A DNA stretch of 64,000 nucleotides, taken from Euglena gracilis (taxonomy: Eukaryota; Euglenida; Euglenophyceae; Euglenales). Under the pieces are notes generated by a model. It was not told where the DNA came from and made no database searches. It was given only the letters and a program-made list of their open reading frames with translations. The stretch is from the NCBI GenBank assembly GCA_039621445.1, contig CP154955.1, positions 58,397,804 through 58,461,803 of the forward strand. The letters run 5' to 3'. How positions within the stretch are numbered: position 1 is the first letter of the stretch; each line of letters begins with the position of its first letter. A program made the translations under genes and the position numbers. This document shows, one piece after another, positions 58,190-64,000 of this stretch.

Positions 58190-61100
58190 TGTCATGCCAT
58201 GTAATGTCATGTAATGTAATATGTGATATGATATGGGGTTTCCAGTGCAGGAAATGCAATGCCATGCCATGCAATGCAATGCCATGCCATGCCATGCAAT
58301 GCCATGCCATGCAATGCAATGCAATACAATGCAATGCAATACGATGAAATACAATACAATACAATAAAATATACAATACAATGCAATACAATACAGTGCA
58401 ACGCAACACAACACAATGCAATGTAATGTTATGTGCAATGTAACGTAACGTTATGTCCTGAATACAATACAATACAATACAATGCAATGCAATGCAATAC
58501 AATACAATACAATACAATACAATACAATACAATACAAGACCAGACAAGACAAGACAAGACAAGACAAGACAAGACAAGACAAGACAAGACAAGACAAGAC
58601 AAGACAAGACAAGACAAGACAAGACAACAGACAAGACAAGACAAGACAAGACAGACAAGACAAGAGAGAAGACAAGAGAACAGAACAGAACAGAACAGAA
58701 CAGAACAGAACAGAACAGAAAAAGAACAGAACAGAAACAAGAGAAGAGGAACAGAAGACAAGACAGAGAAGAGAAGAGAAGAGAAGAGAGAGAAGAGAAG
58801 AAGTAGAAAAAAAGAGAAGAGGGGGAGAAGAGAGAGAAGAGAAGAGAGAGAAGAGAGAGAAGAGAAGAGAAGAGAAGAGAAGAGAAGAGAAGAGAAAGAA
58901 GAGAAGAGAAGAGAAGAGAGAAGAGAAGAGAAGAGAAGAGGAAGAGAAGAGAAGAGAAGGGAAGGGAAGAGAAGAGAAGAGAAGAGAAGGAGAAGAGAAG
59001 AGAAGAGAAGAGAAGAAGGGAAGGGAGGAAGAGAAGAGAAGAGAAGAGAAGAGAAGAGAAGAGAAGAGAAGAGAAGAGAAGAGAAGAGGAGAAGAGAAGA
59101 GAAGAGAAGAGAAGAGAAGGGAAAGAAGAAGAGAAGAGAAGAGAAAGAAGAGAAGAGAAGAGAAGAGAAAGAAGAGAAGAGAAGAGAAGAGAAGAGAAGA
59201 GAAGATAAGAGAAGAGAGAGAAGAAAGGGAAGAGAAGGGAAAGGAGAAGGAGAAGAGAAGATAAGAGAAGAGAAGGGAAGGGAAGAAGAAGAGAAGAGAA
59301 GAAGAGAAGAGAAGAGAAGGGAAGAGAAGAGAAGAGAAGGGAAGAGAAGACAAGACAGGACAAGAGAAGAGAAGAGAAGAGAAGAGAAGAGAGAAGAGAG
59401 AGAAGAGAAGAGAAGAGAAGAGAAGAGAAGAAGAGAAGAGAAGAGAATGAGAGAGAAGAGAAGAGAAGAGAAGAGAAGAGAAGAGAAGAAAGAGAAGAGA
59501 AGAGAAGAGAAGAAAGAGAAGAATAAGAGAAGAGAGAGAACAGAAAAGATAATATACTGTAAGGAAGAGAATGTAAGAGAATGTAAGAGAATATAAGAGA
59601 ATATAAGAGAATGTAAGAGAATATAAGAGAATATAATATAAGAGAATATGAGAGAATATGAGAGAATATAGACATACATACAATACATAAATATAATAGA
59701 GAATAGAATATAATATAATATAATAAATAGATAAGATAATTAATAGAAAGAGAAGAGAAATAAGAGAAGATAAGATAAGAGAAGATAAGAGAAGGAAGAG
59801 AAGAGATATAAGGAAGATAATACAATACAGGACAATACAGATAAGAATATAATAGAAGATAAGAGAAGAGAAGAGAAGAGAAGAGAAGAAAGAGAAGAGA
59901 AGAGAATGAAAGAGAGAAGAGAAAGCTGAGAAGAAGAGAAGAGAAGAAATAAGAGAAGAAAGAGAAAAGAGAAGGAAGAGAAGAGAAGAGAAGAGAAGAG
60001 AAGAGAAGGAAGAGAAGAGAGAGAAAGAGAGAAGAAGGAGGAGAGAAGAGGAGAGAAGACAAGACAAGACAAGACAAGAGAGAGAAGAGAAAGAAGAGAA
60101 GAAGAGAAGAAAGGAAGAGAAGGAAGAGAAGAGAAGAGAAGAGAAGAGAGAGAAGAGAAGAGAAGAGAAGGAGAAGAGAAGAAAGAGAAGAGAAGAGAAG
60201 AGAAGAGAAGAGAAGATAAGAGAAGAGAAGAGAAAGAGGAAGAGAAGAGAAGAGAAGAGAATAGAAGAGAAGAGAAGAGAAAAGAGAAGAGAAGAGAAAG
60301 AAGAGAATAGAAGAGAAGAGAAGAGAAGAGAAGAGGAAATAGAAGAGAAGAGAAGAAGAGAAGAGAAAGAAGAGAAGAGCATAGAAGAGAAGAGAAGAAG
60401 AGAAGAGAATAGAGAGAGAGAAAGAGAATAAGAGAGAGAAGAGAAGAGATAGAAAGGAGATAGAGAAGAATATAATATAATAGAAGAGAATAGAAGAGTA
60501 TATAAGAGTATAATATAATATAATATAATATTCTCGTATTATATAATATAGTATAATAATATAATATAATATAATATAATATAATGTAATATAATAATAT
60601 AATAATAGTATAGTATAGTATAGTATAGTATAGTATAGTATAGTATAGTATAGTATAGTATAGTATAGTATAGTATCGTATCGTATCGTATCGTATCGTA
60701 TCGTATCGTATCGTATCGTATCGTATCGTATCGTATCGTATCGTATCGTATCGTATCGTATCGTTTCGTATCGTATCGTATCGTATCGTATCGTATCGTA
60801 TCGTATCGTATCGTATCGTATCGTATCGTATCGTATAGTATAGTATAGTATAGTATAGTATAGTATAGTATAGTATAGTATAGTATAGTATAGTATAGTG
60901 TAGTATAGTATAGTATAGTATAGTATAGTATAGTATAGTATAGTATAGTATAGTAGAATACAATACAACACAACACAATACAATACAATACAATACAATA
61001 CAATACAATACAATACAATACAATACAATACAATACAATACAATACAATACAATACAATACAATACAATACAAAACAAAAAAATACAATACAAAACAAAT

Positions 61101-61270
61101 ACAATACAATACAATACAATACAATACAATACAATACAATACAATACAATACAATACAATACAATACAATACAATACAATACAATACAATACAATACAAT
61201 ACAATACAACACAATACAACACAAGAAAGTATGATATGATATGAAATCTTTATAAGATGATATAATATAA
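58190..61270. repeat. 3.1-kb pentanucleotide expansion in blocks
   Basis: Five-base repeats change in steps: AATGC/AATGY (58190-58440), AATAC (58455-58540), AAGAC (58546-58640), AACAG/AAGAG (58680-60440, largest), AATAT (60470-60600), TAGTA (60600-60672), TCGTA (60673-60835), TAGTA (60836-60952), AATAC (60957-61215). A 5-base unit has no stop in some frames, so frames of up to 1,085 codons (minus strand, recurrent YCIVL or LFSSL) arise without being genes. Confidence 0.97.
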
Positions 61271-61280
61271 TATGTAATAT

Positions 61281-61375
61281 AACCCGCCCCAAATAATACC
61301 CCCCCCCAAATAATAACCCCCACCCTCGGGCTGGGACTTCCGGCGGAAAAATAATCCCCCCCACCCCGGCCCCCC
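61281..61375. mobile_element. C-run element fragment, AATAATACCCC type
   Basis: CCCCAAATAATACCCCCCCC, CAAATAATAACCCCC; similar to 61995-62066 and 62665-62755. No defined ends. Confidence 0.55.
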
Positions 61376-61506
61376 CCATTTTTTTTAATACAAAATGAAA
61401 AAAATACAAAAAATTTAAAAAATCAAAAAACTAAAAATGCTAAATTTAATGAGAAAGTACAAAAAAATGACCCAAGGGGGGGTTTTGGGTGCTATTTTGG
61501 CTCCTA
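61376..61506. other. Short AT-rich spacer
   Basis: Nothing recognised. Confidence 0.5.
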
Positions 61507-61959
61507 ACCCCCCCCCAAAATAAGACCCGGGTCTTATTTTTGGGTCCGTTGCTGGAAACCTCCAGGGGGGGTCTTATTTTTGGGGGGGTCTTATTTTTGG
61601 ATTTTTTCTTGACCGACCCGGGCCCGAAAAAAACACCATTTTTCAGGTTCCCAAAAACACTAAAAATTTTCCTTCGACGCTTCGCGCCATGTGTAAATTT
61701 GTGTAAGTTGATATTTAGCATGTTTTTTTGCACTTCAAGAATCTGAATTTTTTTGAAATTTCATCATTTTTGTGTGTGAAATTTGGGTTTTTGGCAATTT
61801 CTCAGGGAAAATTTTCACCGTCCCCGGCGCTTCGCGCCGTCAGGGGGGGTCTTATTTATGGGGGGGGTCTTATTTTTGGATTTTTGCTCGATCGGCCCAG
61901 GGGGGGTCTTTTTTTGGGGGGGGTCTTATTTTTGGGGGGGTCTTATTTTTGGGGGGGTT
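61507..61959. mobile_element. C-run MITE, AAATAAGACC subfamily, full copy 2 (453 bp)
   Basis: TA (61505-61506), ACCCCCCCCCAAAATAAGAC left; TCTTATTTTTGGGGGGGTT, TA (61960-61961) right. Internal sequence is the reverse complement of copy 1 (TTCTTGACCGACCCGGGCCC, CGGCGCTTCGCGCCGTCAGG). Confidence 0.87.
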
Positions 61960-61961
61960 TA

Positions 61962-62765
61962 CAGGACTTCGAAAAGTTTCGAAAAATAATATATACCCCC
62001 CCAAATAATACCCCCCCCCCGGACTTTGGGCGAAAAAATAAAACCCAGGGGTATTATTTGGGGGGTTAGTAAAGTACAATGCAATATGACATATGATGTG
62101 ATGTATTATATCATGTATGATATGATATGATATATGACATGGTATGATATGAGGGGATATGATATGTGAATAATTAAATTTCATTCGTTTGAGGACTGCC
62201 TTGGCCACACGCCCTGCAATTCTTTCCCCTCCTCCTCCTCCTCCGCCGCCGCAGCCAAGGCCTGCGGCCCGAGCCGAGTGCCGTCCTCCCTTCCCTCGGA
62301 GTCGCCCCCGCACTCCCCTGCCTCCTCCACCAGCCACACCAGCCAGGCGGGGCTGGCCCACAGCCCCTATACGCTGTTGGTTATTTGCCTTTGTTAGGTC
62401 TTCTTATCGAGTCCGATGCTGGAAGCCTCGGGGGCAGGGGACTTATTTTGAGGAGTGTTGTTTTTTTTGGGTATTTTTCTTGATTGAAATCCCAAAAAGG
62501 CATGATTTTCGTTTCCCAAATACACTAAATTCTTCCTTCGTCGCTTCGTGACATGTTTATATGGTGTGAATTCAAATTTTTGGGTCTCAAGGGTCTCAAT
62601 TTTGGGTCCAAAGAATCAGCATTTTCTTGTCATTTTTATGTCCAAAAAAATGGCACAAATTTGTCCAAATAATGCCCCCCCCCAAATAATTACACCCCCC
62701 TGGCCTCCCAGATTAGGCGCGCCCAGATAATCAACGGGCTGTGCATTATTGGGGGTTAGCTTTTC
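61962..62765. mobile_element. Diverged relatives of the AAATAAGACC elements
   Basis: 61995-62066 has ACCCCCCCAAATAATACCCC and GGGGTATTATTTGGGGGG, a small palindrome. 62440-62757 has CTTCCTTCGTCGCTTCGTGA and CCAAATAATGCCCCCCCCCA and ends GCATTATTGGGGGTTAGC, sharing layout with 61507-61959. 62200-62390 between them is GC-rich, with Pro/Arg-rich frames. Confidence 0.55.
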
Positions 62766-62849
62766 GGCAATGAGTGAAAAGATGTTTTTTTTATCTGTTT
62801 TTTAAATTTGTAGTGACATTTTTTTCCTTTACATTGAGCGACGCCCTGC

Positions 62850-63440
62850 CAGTTTGTCCCAGCCCCCCCCCCCCCCTGACATTTTGCATATTTCTTGTGA
62901 TTGGCCGCAACCGCAGAGAAGGGGTGTCCCTCTGTCCCACATGACCACACTTGAAAGGGGAACCTTTGGAAACAATGGCAGTTTTTCCGATGTTCTGCTC
63001 CCCCATTTTCTCGTATTTGTGTCGTGTTTGCTGGCCCCACACCGTCCAAGTACCTGCAGCGGTATGCCCCCAGCCCAGTGGCATGTGTTTTCCTGCCGCC
63101 GACAGCAAATTATTTGCTCCACCTGGATGGAAATCATGCCGGCGGTCTCTCCAGCCAATCGTTTCAAATGCGATCTGGTGGTCTGTGATGATGCTTCCAT
63201 TTCTCTTTCAAATGTTGTTCTTTTTCAGGAACAAACATCCCATTATTTCCTGTGGTCTTTGCAGACTCATTGTCGAGCAAGGATATGTGCCCCCCAACCT
63301 ATGACCCCCGACCAGGGGAGTGGTCGTGCTCACCCCCTGCAACTAGGGAGGGATGTTTCCCGTGAAGATGCCCACTTGGGAACATATTCAACGTATTCAT
63401 TACGCCCCCCCCCCCCTGGTTGGGGGTGGTAGGAACCCGG
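62850..63440. other. Possible exon region, strand uncertain
   Basis: A 192-codon plus frame (CDLVVCDDASISLSNVVLFQ) and minus frames (KHMPLGWGHTAAGTWTVWGQ) overlap. TTCTTTTTCAGG at 63218-63229 resembles a plus-strand acceptor. No family recognised. Confidence 0.3.
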
Positions 63441-63594
63441 TTGTTGGACAAGGGGGGGGGAGCGGGTAGGATTTTGTCAGCTGGTTTTTATTTAGGCTGA
63501 AGCTATTTTTGCCCATGTTTTGGGCTTATTGGCTCGAAATTTGTACCAAAATTGTTACTTATTCTTTTTTTTGCCAAAAATTCCCTAATCCTAT

Positions 63595-63840
63595 CTCATA
63601 AATTCCCCCCCCCCCCCGTCAGGCTGCTTGGGCCGTGCGACTGGCAACATGATGCTGCCTGATGTAGTTGTGTGTGTCTCGTTTTCAACCCGCACCACGT
63701 TATTCCATATTTCCTTCCCGATCATTTCCAAGAAGCGCCGATCAAAGAAGCCAGATGGTAGCTTGATGGGAGCTGCGCCACGGGCTGCTTCCAAGCATGC
63801 CTTCCACCCGGTACACGCGACATGCTCCCCCACCCAGGCT
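63595..63840 (-). CDS. Exon-like ORF, unknown protein, minus strand
   Basis: The minus frame is open for ~90 codons with good composition: AAWVGEHVACTGWKACLEAA, RGAAPIKLPSGFFDRRFLEM, IGKEIWNNVVRVENETHTTT, SGSIMLPVARPKQPD. It ends in a G-run on its 3' side. A further minus-strand stretch (YVTPWYPDDFVAPDQEEWVV, 63875-63940) in another frame probably belongs to the same gene. No domain recognised. The window edge and a frame break prevent a model. Confidence 0.42.
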
Positions 63841-64000
63841 GCCTTTTGTGTTGTGCAGGTACTCAGTGCCATTCAAATCCTACACCACCCATTCCTCCTG
63901 ATCTGGTGCAACAAAATCATCTGGATACCAGGGTGTGACGTAGAGCTGAGCTCTTTGGAAGACCACCCCGGCCCGGCCCGGGAAAAACGCTCATTTTCGG

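Noticed and set aside
58152-61409. 1,085-codon open frame on the minus strand (and 643-, 527-, 419- and 387-codon frames)
   Set aside because: It is the translation of pentanucleotide repeats, which lack stops in several frames. There is no domain and no start context.

Overview
This window looks like a piece of a large, repeat-choked nuclear genome of a single-celled eukaryote, probably an alga or other protist. The reasons are spliceosomal-looking acceptor and donor sites around short exon-like pieces, a eukaryotic tRNA-type gene with internal A and B boxes, a Helitron helicase, an R2-like non-LTR retrotransposon, many MITEs, interstitial telomere-like CCCTAAA and TTAGGG units, and almost no long non-repetitive reading frames. 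I cannot name the species. No complete intact protein-coding gene can be assembled from this sequence alone.

Layout. 1-23 kb is mostly satellite DNA. A ~184-bp satellite (A) forms four arrays (1-455, 4.85-6.45, 19.1-20.4 and 20.8-22.6 kb). A ~180-bp family (B), a ~47-bp family (C, present in both orientations), a ~60-bp family (D) and a 10-bp family (17.0-18.3 kb) fill most of the rest, with a ~165-bp poly-A tract and a ~210-bp poly-C tract. A truncated Helitron helicase (18.4-19.1 kb, minus strand) abuts satellite A. 23-26 kb holds low-complexity repeats, one doubtful ORF and a His-type tRNA-like gene.

26.3-31.2 kb is the best coding locus. It is a non-LTR retrotransposon whose single protein has a 2A-like peptide near its N-terminus, a reverse transcriptase, a zinc knuckle and a C-terminal restriction-like endonuclease. 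It is broken by two hAT-like MITEs with target-site duplications and by a one-base frameshift. Two related, older endonuclease fragments lie at 32.2-32.7 and 34.4-35.4 kb on the minus strand.

31-52 kb is a nest of short palindromic elements. Many share one plan: a TA dinucleotide at each end, a C-run inverted terminus (CCAYSCCCCC) and then a subfamily-specific word (TTTATTGTCC, ATATAAGACC, TTAGTCACCC, AAAGTGGCC, GAGCTATTCC and others). They lie in probable introns or inside other transposons. A second group has G-run ends and apparent 5-bp duplications (CTATG/CATAG). Between them are a 77-bp tandem repeat, a 33-bp tandem repeat and a perfect 42-bp-arm hairpin.

52-58 kb is mostly unique, with weak exon-like pieces. 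58.2-61.3 kb is a pentanucleotide expansion of about 3 kb made of successive sequence blocks. 61.3-64 kb has further C-run elements and one exon-like ORF on the minus strand.

The coherent story is transposon biology: autonomous elements (R2-like, Helitron) survive as broken copies, and small non-autonomous elements have layered into them and into introns.
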